NCBI GenBank assembly: GCA_031281115.1
Contig: JAITFV010000156.1
Coordinates: forward strand, 1-6,888
Source of the DNA: Oscillospiraceae bacterium
Lineage (GTDB): Bacteria > Bacillota > Clostridia > Oscillospirales > Ruminococcaceae
DNA: 6,888 nucleotides
Direction of reading: 5' to 3'
The position numbers were made by a program, and so were the translations under genes. Of the stretch, positions 1-6,508 are shown one piece after another. The notes below the pieces were generated by a model. That model worked only from the letters and a program-made list of their open reading frames with translations. It did no database searches and was not told the origin of the DNA. How positions within the stretch are numbered: the stretch's first letter is position 1; each line of letters opens with the position of its first letter.

Positions 1-36
1 ACAAATCCCCCTCAAAAGGAAGGAACGGACATAAAA

Positions 37-567
37 ATGAAACACTTTTTTAACAGCTTCAGGTTTGCGATGAGCGGTATTTTGTTCAGCGCGAGATATG
101 AGCGGAACATGCGTATTCATATCGTTGCAATGCTGTATGTGCTGTATTTTACACGGTTTTATAATTTCACGCGCGCGGAAATAATTCTGCTTATTCTGAC
201 CTGCATAATCGCCATCACGACAGAAATGCTCAATACATCAATCGAAGTAGTAATTGATAAAGTCTCACCCGGGTATCACACCCTCGCGAAAATCGGCAAA
301 GACGTGGCAGCGGGCGCAGTGTTAATCGCTACAACCGGCGCAGTAATCATCGGTATAATTCTGTTTTGGGACACAGACGTGTTCTTTCAGGTTTGGCTGA
401 CCTTCAGCGGTTCGGCGATTAACGGATTGTTGTTTGCAGGTTCGCTTATGCTGGCATTTTTGTTCATTAATTCGGGGAAAAAGCGTAAGGCTAAAATAAG
501 AAAAAAAGTTGAAGAAGAGGGACATAAGTTACATGAAGAATACAACGGAATCTTTGAAGAAGAGTAA
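37..567 (+). CDS. dgkA: Undecaprenol/diacylglycerol kinase, DgkA family, with extra C-terminal membrane segment
   Basis: An integral membrane lipid kinase of the prokaryotic DgkA family. Gram-positive members phosphorylate undecaprenol with ATP to feed the lipid carrier pool for cell wall synthesis. The family signature is clear: E22, N24, R26 and H28 in the N-terminal surface helix, then E63-x2-N66-x3-E70-x3-D74, and A84-K85-x2-K88-D89. E63 corresponds to the proposed catalytic base and E70/D74 region to the metal/ATP site. Hydrophobic segments lie near residues 27-39, 47-62 and 90-111, the usual three. The protein is 176 residues, whereas Gram-positive DgkA is usually about 120-135. The excess is a fourth hydrophobic segment (about 124-145) and a highly charged Lys/Glu tail (146-176). 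The ATG is preceded by AAGGAAGG (16-23). The gene sits directly upstream of era, as in many Firmicutes, and its last 35 bases overlap era. Family assignment is secure; undecaprenol rather than diacylglycerol as substrate is inferred from lineage. Confidence 0.93.
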   Translation: MKHFFNSFRFAMSGILFSARYERNMRIHIVAMLYVLYFTRFYNFTRAEIILLILTCIIAITTEMLNTSIEVVIDKVSPGYHTLAKIGKDVAAGAVLIATTGAVIIGIILFWDTDVFFQVWLTFSGSAINGLLFAGSLMLAFLFINSGKKRKAKIRKKVEEEGHKLHEEYNGIFEEE

Positions 568-1471
568 TGTTTTTGCGGCGCTTGCCGGTAAAACCAACAC
601 AGGGAAATCAACACTTATGAATTTGCTCGTGGGTGATAAGGTTGCGATTGTCAGCGAAAAGCCGCAGACCACCCGGACGAGAATTCACGGTATCATTACG
701 CGAGATGAAACCCAGTTTGTCTTAATCGACACGCCGGGCTTCCATAACGCGAAAAATAAACTTTCCGAGCATATGCTGAAATCGGCGCGTTCCGGCGCGG
801 CAGGAGCGGATGTAATTCTGATGACAGCGGATTGCACCAAGAAAATTTCACAGGCGGAATTAATGCTGATTGAAAGTTTAAAACCGCTCGGAACCGATGT
901 AATTCTTCTTTTAAATAAAATTGATTTAATGAAAGACAAGACTAAATTGCTTGCGTTGATTGAGGAGTATACGAAGCTTCATGATTTCGCGGAAATCATA
1001 CCGATAAGCGCGAAAAATGCAATAAACACCGAAAAAATCCTGCCCGCTATGCAAAAGTATGCAGTTGAAACTGAGAGCGGCGAACATTATTTCCCGGGAG
1101 ATATAACGACCGACCAAGCCGAAAAAGCTTGGCTTGCGGAAATTATCCGTGAGAAGGTCTTGCTGTCGATGTTTGAGGAAATTCCGCACGGTGTCGCGGC
1201 AGAAATTGAAACTTTAGAAGAAACGAAAACAAACTCGGGTAAGCCGTTGATTGAGATTTCTGTTGTAATCATCTGCGAAAAAGCGAGCCATAAAGGCATG
1301 ATTATAGGAAAGCAGGGTGCGAACCTAAAGAAAGTGGGTTCGGCGGCACGCCTTGAAATGGAGGAGTATTTTAAGTCTAAAGTGAATATGAAGCTGTGGG
1401 TTAAAGTAAAAGAAAACTGGCGCAACAAAGAGGGATTTATCGCTGATTTGGGGCTGAACTCTGATGCTTAG
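533..1471 (+). CDS. era: GTPase Era, ribosome assembly factor
   Basis: Era is a GTPase that binds the 3' end of 16S rRNA during 30S subunit maturation and couples this to growth and division. The N-terminal G domain shows all motifs: G1 GKTNTGKST (19-27), the switch region with PQTTRTRI (44-51), G3 DTPG (66-69), G4 NKID (128-131) and G5 SAK (159-161). The C-terminal KH RNA-binding domain has GMIIGKQG (255-262), followed by the typical LWVKVKENWR stretch near the end. Length from this start is 312 residues, near the family's usual 295-305. I chose ATG 533 because AGAGGGA (516-522) stands 10 bases upstream. An in-frame TTG at 509 would add eight residues but would leave that site inside the gene. 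The P-loop reads GKTNTGKS where GRPNVGKS is usual; the essential G-x4-GKS is intact. It overlaps dgkA by 35 bases and recO by 8, implying translational coupling. Confidence 0.96.
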   Translation: MKNTTESLKKSNVFAALAGKTNTGKSTLMNLLVGDKVAIVSEKPQTTRTRIHGIITRDETQFVLIDTPGFHNAKNKLSEHMLKSARSGAAGADVILMTADCTKKISQAELMLIESLKPLGTDVILLLNKIDLMKDKTKLLALIEEYTKLHDFAEIIPISAKNAINTEKILPAMQKYAVETESGEHYFPGDITTDQAEKAWLAEIIREKVLLSMFEEIPHGVAAEIETLEETKTNSGKPLIEISVVIICEKASHKGMIIGKQGANLKKVGSAARLEMEEYFKSKVNMKLWVKVKENWRNKEGFIADLGLNSDA

Positions 1472-2252
1472 TACATTAAAAGGCATAGTAATCGGGCAGC
1501 GTAATGTCGGCGAAAACAGCCGCTTTATCGACATATTAACAGAAGAGCTCGGCGTAATTGAAATTACCGCGCATGCAACACGAAAAATCAATTCTAAAAA
1601 TGCGGGAAGTACCGCGCTCTTTACTTATTCCAAATTTTGCCTGAACAAGAGCAAGTCGCGATATTCAATCAACAGTGCAGAGCCGATTTACAGTTTTCAC
1701 AAGCTCTCGGCGGATTTCGCCGCGCTCAGTTTGGCAGCTTACTTCGCGGATTTAATTAAATACACATCGGCTTCAGAGCAAAGAGCAGACGGGCTTTTGC
1801 GTTTTTTTGCGATTAGTTTATACGAGCTTGAGAAGAACGAACAGACAGCGCACTGCACGAAAGACACTTCTGCTCCTGCAAACATCTCGCTTATAAAGTC
1901 GGTTTTCGAGTTGAAACTTTCACAAATATTAGGACTTTCGCCGGACTTAATCGCCTGCGCCGAATGTTTCTGCTATGAGCACGACGAGATGTATTTTATC
2001 ATAAACGAGGGGAAATTGTTTTGCGGCGACTGCTTCAACGACGCGAAATGCGGCAGCGATACCCGCTTTGTGTTGAACCCCGCGCTACTCCGCGCTATGC
2101 GCTTTGTGATTTTCTCGCCGAATGAGAAGATTTACAAGTTTGAACTCGGTGGAAAAAACCTCCGCGAACTCGCCTTCATAACTGAGAGCTACCTGCTGTA
2201 TCACCTCGGACGGGGGTTTAAGACGCTGGATTATTTTAAGAGAGTGACGTAA
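1464..2252 (+). CDS. recO: DNA repair protein RecO
   Basis: RecO works in the RecF pathway, displacing SSB with RecR, annealing complementary strands and helping to load RecA at gaps. The N-terminus (residues 1-80) matches the family's OB-fold start, with GIVIGQRNVGENSRFIDILT and an ITAHATRK stretch. The middle is helical. A zinc-finger-like pair C165-x2-C168 and C187-x2-C190 is present, as in most Firmicutes RecO proteins, and an additional C170 sits next to the first pair. Length is 262 residues, normal for the family. The ATG overlaps the era stop codon (ATGCTTAG), with no strong ribosome binding site of its own, so translation is probably coupled to era. The dgkA-era-recO cluster is typical of Bacillota. 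Identity is well supported by the order and the domain pattern, though RecO sequences diverge quickly. Confidence 0.93.
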   Translation: MLSTLKGIVIGQRNVGENSRFIDILTEELGVIEITAHATRKINSKNAGSTALFTYSKFCLNKSKSRYSINSAEPIYSFHKLSADFAALSLAAYFADLIKYTSASEQRADGLLRFFAISLYELEKNEQTAHCTKDTSAPANISLIKSVFELKLSQILGLSPDLIACAECFCYEHDEMYFIINEGKLFCGDCFNDAKCGSDTRFVLNPALLRAMRFVIFSPNEKIYKFELGGKNLRELAFITESYLLYHLGRGFKTLDYFKRVT

Positions 2253-2253
2253 A

Positions 2254-2280
2254 ATATTGACAATATCAAATCACTATAAT
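2254..2280 (+). promoter_or_regulatory. Promoter-like palindrome upstream of mutS2, abnormal spacing
   Basis: TTGACA (2257-2262) and TATAAT (2275-2280) are perfect matches to sigma-A boxes, but only 12 bases separate them instead of about 17. The -35-like box sits in a perfect palindrome, ATATTG-A-CAATAT (2254-2266), beginning two bases after the recO stop. It could be a regulated or degenerate promoter, an operator, or two chance AT-rich matches. No better -35 is found 15-18 bases ahead of TATAAT. Confidence 0.3.
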
Positions 2281-2308
2281 TCTTGTTAGGAGAGAAAAAA
2301 ATATAAAA

Positions 2309-4741
2309 ATGAAAAACGACTTTAAAAAATTAGAATTAGATAAAATTTTGAACCTGCTCTCCGAGCAGGCTTGGAGCGACAGCTGTAAGGAGAAAATCGC
2401 CGAAATCGAGCCGCTGTACAGGATTAACGACATCCGCGATGAACTGCAAAAAACCGATGACGCCTTCACGCTGTCAGCGAAATTCGGCACACCGCGCTTC
2501 TCGCGGGTTAAAAATGTTTGCGAAAGCGTAAAACTCGCAGCAAACGGCGCTAACCTGTCACTGCGCGAACTTCTCGACATCTGTGCAGTTATCAAGAATA
2601 TCGGCGCGCTCGCAGGCTGGTATTCACATACCGATTCCAATCAAAGATTAAAATCGGGAATGCCGCAATCTACGGACTGCGCGGGAATCGAAAACTCGCT
2701 TGCAGGGTATTTCGCTTTCCTCACGCCAAACAAAAATTTAAGCGAGAAAATCGACAACGCAATCTTGTCTGAAGAGGAACTGTCCGACAGCGCAAGCCCC
2801 GAACTCGCCCGAATCCGCAAAGCTATAATCCGGCAGGGGCAGAATATCCGCGAACAGCTTGATAAGTTAGTAAAAAATCCCGACAAGCAGAAGTTTTTAC
2901 AGGAAAATATAATCACCACGCGCGATGGGCGCTTTGTTGTGCCTGTTCGCATCGAGCATAAAAGTGAAATTTCGGGGCTTGTTCACGATACATCGTCAAG
3001 CGGGCAGACACTCTTTATCGAGCCGATGGCGGTGGTTGAAGCGAACAACGAGATTAGGCTGCTCAAAGGACAGGAGCAGGCGGAAGTTGAGCGGATTATT
3101 GCTGAGCTTTGCGCTGATGTCGGGGATTTTTCCGAACAGATAATCATCGGCTTTGAAAACATGATTAAGCTCGAAATGTATTTCGCCAAAGCCAACCTCG
3201 GAGCGCGTATGAAAGCCTCCACACCCGAAATCATGGAAACGCCCGGATTATTATTGAATAAGGCGCGGCATCCATTGATTGCTCAAGACAAAGTTGTTCC
3301 TGTTACGATTGAACTCGGAACAAACTACACCTGCCTGATTATCACGGGTCCCAACACAGGCGGCAAGACAGTCGCGATTAAAACCGCGGGACTGCTGACT
3401 TTGATGGCTATGTGCGGGCTGATGATTCCTGCGGCAGACGGCAGCAGGGTCGGGCTTTTTAACGGCGTTTTCGCTGATATAGGCGATGAACAAAGCATCG
3501 AGCAGAGTTTGTCCACGTTTTCATCTCATATGAACAACATAACGCGGATTATAAAAACTGCAGACAAAAACTCGCTTGTGCTTCTTGATGAACTCGGCTC
3601 CGGCACTGACCCGATTGAAGGCTCCGCGCTTGCGGTTTCGATTTTGGAATATCTTAAAAGCCGCAACTGTCTTGTACTTGCAACTACGCACTATCAGGAG
3701 GTCAAGCTTTTTGCGATTGAGGAAGACGGAGTTGAGAATGCGAGCTGCGAGTTTGATATAAACACGCTGAAACCTACTTACCGGCTGATTACCGGTATGC
3801 CGGGGAAGTCGCAGGCGTTCGCAATTGCACAGCGGCTGGGTTTAAACGAAGAAATCATTAAAACCGCGGAAAAATTAGTCACAGGCGAAAACAGGCGGTT
3901 TGAGAAAACTGTCGAGGCTTTGGAAGCTGCGCGGTTTGAGCTTGAATCCGCCAAAGCCGAAATCGAAGAAGAGCGCGCCAAAACCCTGCAAAGCAGTAAA
4001 TCTGCCGAAAAAACCCGCGAACTGACCGAATACGCAAAAGAAAAAGAAATCCAAACCGCACGAAATAAAGCGTCGGGAATTATAAACGAGGTGCGGCATA
4101 TTGCGGATAATTTAATAGATGAGCTGGAGCAGCTGAGAAAAGAAAAAGACAAAGAGGATTTTTCCGAGCGGGTGAGAACCGCACGTTCAAAACTTAATAA
4201 AACGCTTGATAAAATGCACGATACTGCAAATCCTGTTGTTGAAAAGAAGCAAGAGGTTTACGTTTTACCGCGCGCTTTGAAGATTTATGACACGGTTCTT
4301 CTTACCGATATTGACAAAAAAGGAACGCTCTTGACTTTACCCGATAAATCCGGCAGCTGCATGGTGCAGGTCGGATTGATGAAAACCAAGACAAAGCAAG
4401 CAAATTTAAAACTTATTGAGGAAAAAACAGAAAATCAAATTAAAATAAATAATAAGCATATTTCGACAAAGGGTCTGCAAAGCAACATGACGCGGCAAGT
4501 AAGTATGGAACTCGATATTCGCGGAATGGCGGCTGACGAGGGCGTGACGGAGGTTGATAGATTTATTGATTCAGCCATTATGAGCGGGCTTCAATTAATT
4601 ACGATAATTCACGGAAAAGGTACGGGAATCCTGCGCGACGCGGTTCACCGCTTCTTGAAAGCACACAAGCAAGTTAAAAGCTACCGCCCCGGGAAATACG
4701 GCGAGGGCGAAAACGGAGTAACTGTTGCGGAACTGAAGTAA
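2309..4741 (+). CDS. mutS2: MutS2 ATPase/endonuclease with C-terminal Smr domain
   Basis: MutS2 is a cytoplasmic MutS homologue without the mismatch-recognition domain. In different bacteria it suppresses homologous recombination by cutting branched DNA, and in Bacillus subtilis it has been linked to rescue of collided ribosomes. Domains in order are: helical core/lever region (about 1-320); ABC-type ATPase with Walker A GPNTGGKT (347-354), Walker B LVLLDE ending at D427-E428, signature-like GSGTD, and H461 in ATTHYQ; a long charged coiled coil (about 530-645); a small beta-rich KOW-like segment (about 665-710); and a Smr domain with LDIRG (735-739) and HGKGTG (768-773). Length is 810 residues against about 780-790 usually. 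The start fits the family N-terminus (FKKLELDKILNLL). TAGGAGAG (2287-2294) lies 14 bases before the ATG, longer than usual. All catalytic motifs look intact. The gene lies 56 bases after recO and could be read from that operon or from its own promoter. Confidence 0.96.
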   Translation: MKNDFKKLELDKILNLLSEQAWSDSCKEKIAEIEPLYRINDIRDELQKTDDAFTLSAKFGTPRFSRVKNVCESVKLAANGANLSLRELLDICAVIKNIGALAGWYSHTDSNQRLKSGMPQSTDCAGIENSLAGYFAFLTPNKNLSEKIDNAILSEEELSDSASPELARIRKAIIRQGQNIREQLDKLVKNPDKQKFLQENIITTRDGRFVVPVRIEHKSEISGLVHDTSSSGQTLFIEPMAVVEANNEIRLLKGQEQAEVERIIAELCADVGDFSEQIIIGFENMIKLEMYFAKANLGARMKASTPEIMETPGLLLNKARHPLIAQDKVVPVTIELGTNYTCLIITGPNTGGKTVAIKTAGLLTLMAMCGLMIPAADGSRVGLFNGVFADIGDEQSIEQSLSTFSSHMNNITRIIKTADKNSLVLLDELGSGTDPIEGSALAVSILEYLKSRNCLVLATTHYQEVKLFAIEEDGVENASCEFDINTLKPTYRLITGMPGKSQAFAIAQRLGLNEEIIKTAEKLVTGENRRFEKTVEALEAARFELESAKAEIEEERAKTLQSSKSAEKTRELTEYAKEKEIQTARNKASGIINEVRHIADNLIDELEQLRKEKDKEDFSERVRTARSKLNKTLDKMHDTANPVVEKKQEVYVLPRALKIYDTVLLTDIDKKGTLLTLPDKSGSCMVQVGLMKTKTKQANLKLIEEKTENQIKINNKHISTKGLQSNMTRQVSMELDIRGMAADEGVTEVDRFIDSAIMSGLQLITIIHGKGTGILRDAVHRFLKAHKQVKSYRPGKYGEGENGVTVAELK

Positions 4742-4747
4742 TTAGGG

Positions 4748-4775
4748 TTTAAGTATAAGAATTACGCCATATAAT
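4748..4775 (+). promoter_or_regulatory. Possible promoter of the collagen-like gene
   Basis: TATAAT (4770-4775) is a perfect -10 match. The best -35 candidate is TTTAAG (4748-4753), 16 bases upstream and weak. It lies in the 71-base gap after mutS2, so the collagen-like gene may have its own transcript. No hairpin with a T run marks a terminator for mutS2. A sporulation sigma factor could also be involved, but I cannot show matching boxes. Confidence 0.35.
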
Positions 4776-4799
4776 AGAGAGATAAAATATTTCTATTAC

Positions 4800-4804
4800 G
4801 GAGG
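4800..4804 (+). promoter_or_regulatory. Strong ribosome binding site of the collagen-like gene
   Basis: GGAGG ends 8 bases before the ATG at 4813. This is the best-placed Shine-Dalgarno site in the window; it fixes the start and suggests efficient translation. Confidence 0.85.
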
Positions 4805-4812
4805 CGCAGAGT

Positions 4813-5541
4813 ATGGAAAATAACAGCTTAAATAATTGCAGGCGCAAATGTAAATGCTGCCGGGAACCGAAATTCATACAGGGAGAGCAAGGGATTCAAG
4901 GCGAGCGCGGTCCTAAAGGCTGCCGGGGACCGCAAGGAGAACGAGGACTCACCGGGCCGCAAGGCGAGCAGGGAATACAAGGTGAACAAGGGCCGATAGG
5001 ACAGCCGGGTGAGCAGGGAGAACAAGGTATTCCGGGACCTCCCGGACCGCAGGGTATCGCGGGGGTATGCGGATGCGAGTGTGTGAACACAGGCGAGTTA
5101 ATTAAAAACGGTAAAATGGAAGAGTTTAACGGAAACATTCCGGAAGAGTGGACAACCGCAACACCGGCAGAAATTTCACGCGAGACAGCGGGCGGCAGAG
5201 TTCATACCGGCGAATCAGCAGTCGCCGTCTCGAACGGCGGTAATTTAAGCCAAACAGTTCCGGTTCACGAGGGCTGCACTTACTTACTGTCTTTCTATGC
5301 GCTCGGCGGCGGTGAGCAGGTCGGATTAACGGCCGCTGTTACGTTTATCGGCGGCGGCATAGGATTGGAAATAACTATAAGACCGCAGGATATGCCAAAC
5401 AGTAACAATAATTACGGTTACTACAGAGGGATTACAATCCCTGTACCTGCGGGCGCAGCAGCGGCAGAAATAACTTTCACAGCAACTGCCGCAGACGGTC
5501 AGTATGTAAGTATAGACGATGTTTCTTTTTCCGTGCAATAA
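4813..5541 (+). CDS. Collagen-like G-X-Y repeat protein with cysteine clusters and beta-rich C-terminal domain
   Basis: A 242-residue protein of unknown precise role. Residues 1-23 are short, basic and cysteine-rich (C9, C13, C15, C16), with no signal peptide. Residues 24-89 form 22 uninterrupted G-X-Y triplets rich in GEQ, GPQ and GER, expected to form a collagen-like triple helix. C37 lies inside it, and C86, C88 and C90 close it, so both ends could be disulphide-linked between chains. Residues about 93-242 look like a single beta-sandwich: an opening [11 protein letters not shown], a LSQTVPV strand, a TYLLSFYA strand and a closing [11 protein letters not shown]. This pattern resembles carbohydrate-binding/galactose-binding-like folds and the C-terminal heads of collagen-like proteins in spore-forming Firmicutes. 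Such proteins are often in the exosporium or spore coat, which would explain the missing signal peptide. Surface or spore location is inference. It is probably trimeric. It follows mutS2 with no functional link apparent. Confidence 0.9.
   Translation: MENNSLNNCRRKCKCCREPKFIQGEQGIQGERGPKGCRGPQGERGLTGPQGEQGIQGEQGPIGQPGEQGEQGIPGPPGPQGIAGVCGCECVNTGELIKNGKMEEFNGNIPEEWTTATPAEISRETAGGRVHTGESAVAVSNGGNLSQTVPVHEGCTYLLSFYALGGGEQVGLTAAVTFIGGGIGLEITIRPQDMPNSNNNYGYYRGITIPVPAGAAAAEITFTATAADGQYVSIDDVSFSVQ
4882..5079 (+). repeat. Collagen-type triplet repeat region in DNA (22 G-X-Y codons triplets)
   Basis: The 9-base periodic GGN-N3-N3 pattern encodes 22 consecutive G-X-Y units. X is mostly E, P or I and Y mostly Q, R or P, with only one GPP. 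Similar units recur (GEQ six times, GPQ three times), so the tract could change length by slippage or recombination. The reverse strand also reads as a proline- and glycine-rich open frame, an artefact of the repeat. Confidence 0.9.
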
Positions 5542-5546
5542 GTATA

Positions 5547-5575
5547 TTGACAATCTGCCGCATCTGTGATAAAAT
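5547..5575 (+). promoter_or_regulatory. Canonical sigma-A promoter of tRNA-Leu
   Basis: A perfect -35 TTGACA (5547-5552) is followed after exactly 17 bases by TAAAAT (5570-5575), one mismatch from consensus. Transcription should start near 5582, a few bases before the mature tRNA. The -35 begins five bases after the collagen gene stop codon, so the tRNA is independently transcribed. Confidence 0.87.
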
Positions 5576-5586
5576 AAAAAAGTCAT

Positions 5587-5666
5587 GCGGCTGTGGCGAA
5601 ATTGGCATACGCGCCAGATTTAGGTTCTGGTGGGAAACCGTGCAGGTTCAAGTCCTGTCAGCCGTA
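5587..5666 (+). tRNA. tRNA-Leu (anticodon UAG)
   Basis: An 80-base class II tRNA that folds fully. The acceptor stem is GCGGCTG (5587-5593) with CAGCCGT (5659-5665), with a G-U pair at 1-72 and discriminator A5666. The D stem is GCG (5596-5598) with CGC (5610-5612), and GG in the D loop is at 5604-5605. The anticodon stem is CCAGA/TCTGG around loop TTTAGGT, giving anticodon TAG at 5621-5623, which reads CUA and other CUN leucine codons. An extended variable arm (5631-5641) contains GG/CC. The T stem is GCAGG/CCTGT around TTCAAGT. The long variable arm and A73 are leucine identity features. CCA is not encoded (5667-5669 is GTC) and must be added by the nucleotidyltransferase. No clear terminator hairpin follows. 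Confidence 0.97.
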
Positions 5667-5670
5667 GTCA

Positions 5671-5700
5671 ATGGCGCAATCTTGAACTCTTTACCAAAAC
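5671..5700 (+). repeat. Copy 1 of a 19-base repeat resembling an insertion-sequence end
   Basis: ATGGCGCAATCTTGAACTC (5671-5689) recurs with one mismatch at 6722-6740 in the same orientation. After a three-base insertion (TTT here) the similarity continues as ACC-A/G-AAAC to position 5700. The second copy sits at the outer end of a transposase remnant, so this copy is probably the solo end of a related or decayed element. It starts five bases after the mature tRNA. Confidence 0.6.
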
Positions 5701-5708
5701 TATAAAAT
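5682..5708 (+). promoter_or_regulatory. Weak candidate promoter of the acetyltransferase gene
   Basis: TTGAAC (5682-5687) and TAAAAT (5703-5708) are separated by 15 bases, shorter than ideal. The -35-like box falls inside the repeat copy at 5671-5700. It lies 45 bases upstream of the acetyltransferase start. Readthrough from the tRNA promoter is the alternative source of transcription. Confidence 0.3.
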
Positions 5709-5752
5709 GCTCACAAACATAGAGTTTAGTAGTCATATTAGGCGGTACTTAC

Positions 5753-6508
5753 ATGGAATTAAAAGAAATCATACTAAAAGAAGAAGCGAAATCAAAAATG
5801 TTATTTGCTCATTATGAAGAGCGGGAGTGGGGAATTTTATTCTATAACGAACAAGCACCAACTTCTCACGACAGCAACCATGCTGTTTTATATCCTGAAA
5901 AGATAGCGGATTTTGAAACGGTCTTGATTGAAATAAAAGATTTTTACACATCAAAAAGACTTTCACCTCGTTTATATCAACCTTTCATCAATGGATATTT
6001 TTCTGAGCGAGAAAAAATATTAAATCGCCACGGTTTTGAAATAAAAATATTCGGAATGACAGGCTTTTTTGTTTTATCTGCTGAAAATTCTATAATTATA
6101 AAATCTCAGCTTGATATTCACAGGATAATGAAGTGGGACGAAAGGTTAGCAACTGATGTTTATATACCCTCCGACGAAGAATACGCCATTGAACCCGAAA
6201 AAAACAGAATTAAAAAAGAAAATTATTATTTATTTGCAGGGTTTTTGGGTGATGAAATCGTAGCTACTATATCATTTCATAAATCAAAATATGGTTGTAC
6301 AAGTTTCGATTATATTTTGACTTCAATAAAACATCGCGGCAAAGGTTATGCAAAAGAAATGATGAATTTTGCGGTTGAATTTTGCAAGAATAACAATTTT
6401 GATAATTGTTTTACATGGTTTGCAAGTCCGTATTCTAAAAAAATCGCTTATGAAGCGGGGTTCAGACAACTTTTTGAAGTAGAAACAGGAACGGCATTTT
6501 ATGAATAA
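5753..6508 (+). CDS. GNAT-family N-acetyltransferase, two-domain, substrate unknown
   Basis: A cytoplasmic acetyl-CoA-dependent acetyltransferase of the GNAT superfamily, 251 residues. The catalytic C-terminal domain (about 155-251) has the acetyl-CoA pyrophosphate-binding motif R195-G-K-G198-Y-A200 at the start of a helix, after the strand TSFDYILTSIKH, and a motif-B-like YEAGF (233-237) near the end. The N-terminal half (1-130) has a gene-typical PRLYQPF and HGFEIKIFGMTGFFVL stretch and may be a degenerate second GNAT-like fold. The substrate cannot be told. The ATG has AGGCGG (5740-5745) 7 bases upstream. Base composition is unlike the left-hand genes: two 60-base rows inside it (5761-5820 and 6061-6120) have 15 G+C each, against 29 and 33 in rows of mutS2 (2401-2460, 3421-3480). 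With a tRNA upstream and IS-end sequences on both sides, acquisition by transfer is likely. Confidence 0.87.
   Translation: MELKEIILKEEAKSKMLFAHYEEREWGILFYNEQAPTSHDSNHAVLYPEKIADFETVLIEIKDFYTSKRLSPRLYQPFINGYFSEREKILNRHGFEIKIFGMTGFFVLSAENSIIIKSQLDIHRIMKWDERLATDVYIPSDEEYAIEPEKNRIKKENYYLFAGFLGDEIVATISFHKSKYGCTSFDYILTSIKHRGKGYAKEMMNFAVEFCKNNNFDNCFTWFASPYSKKIAYEAGFRQLFEVETGTAFYE

Noticed and set aside
1..36. Possible end of an upstream gene (a frame with stop TAA at 32-34), where ybeY would be expected.
   Set aside because: About ten codons that do not show a recognisable YbeY ending; too little to support a call.
509..532. An upstream TTG start for era giving eight more residues.
   Set aside because: The well-spaced AGAGGGA site favours ATG 533, and the extra residues would contain that site.
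4761..4770. ATTACGCCAT, a near match to the inverse of the 19-base repeat end, which could pair with 5671-5680.
   Set aside because: Only 9 of 10 bases match, and the two would face outward around the collagen and tRNA genes, which is wrong for the ends of one element.
4882..5079. Regular short repeats that could suggest a CRISPR array.
   Set aside because: The period is 9 bases and follows codons; there are no conserved 24-36-base repeats with unique spacers.
4896..5138. A minus-strand frame rich in Gly, Pro and Cys that looks collagen-like.
   Set aside because: It is the reverse reading of the G-X-Y repeat DNA, with no start signals of its own.
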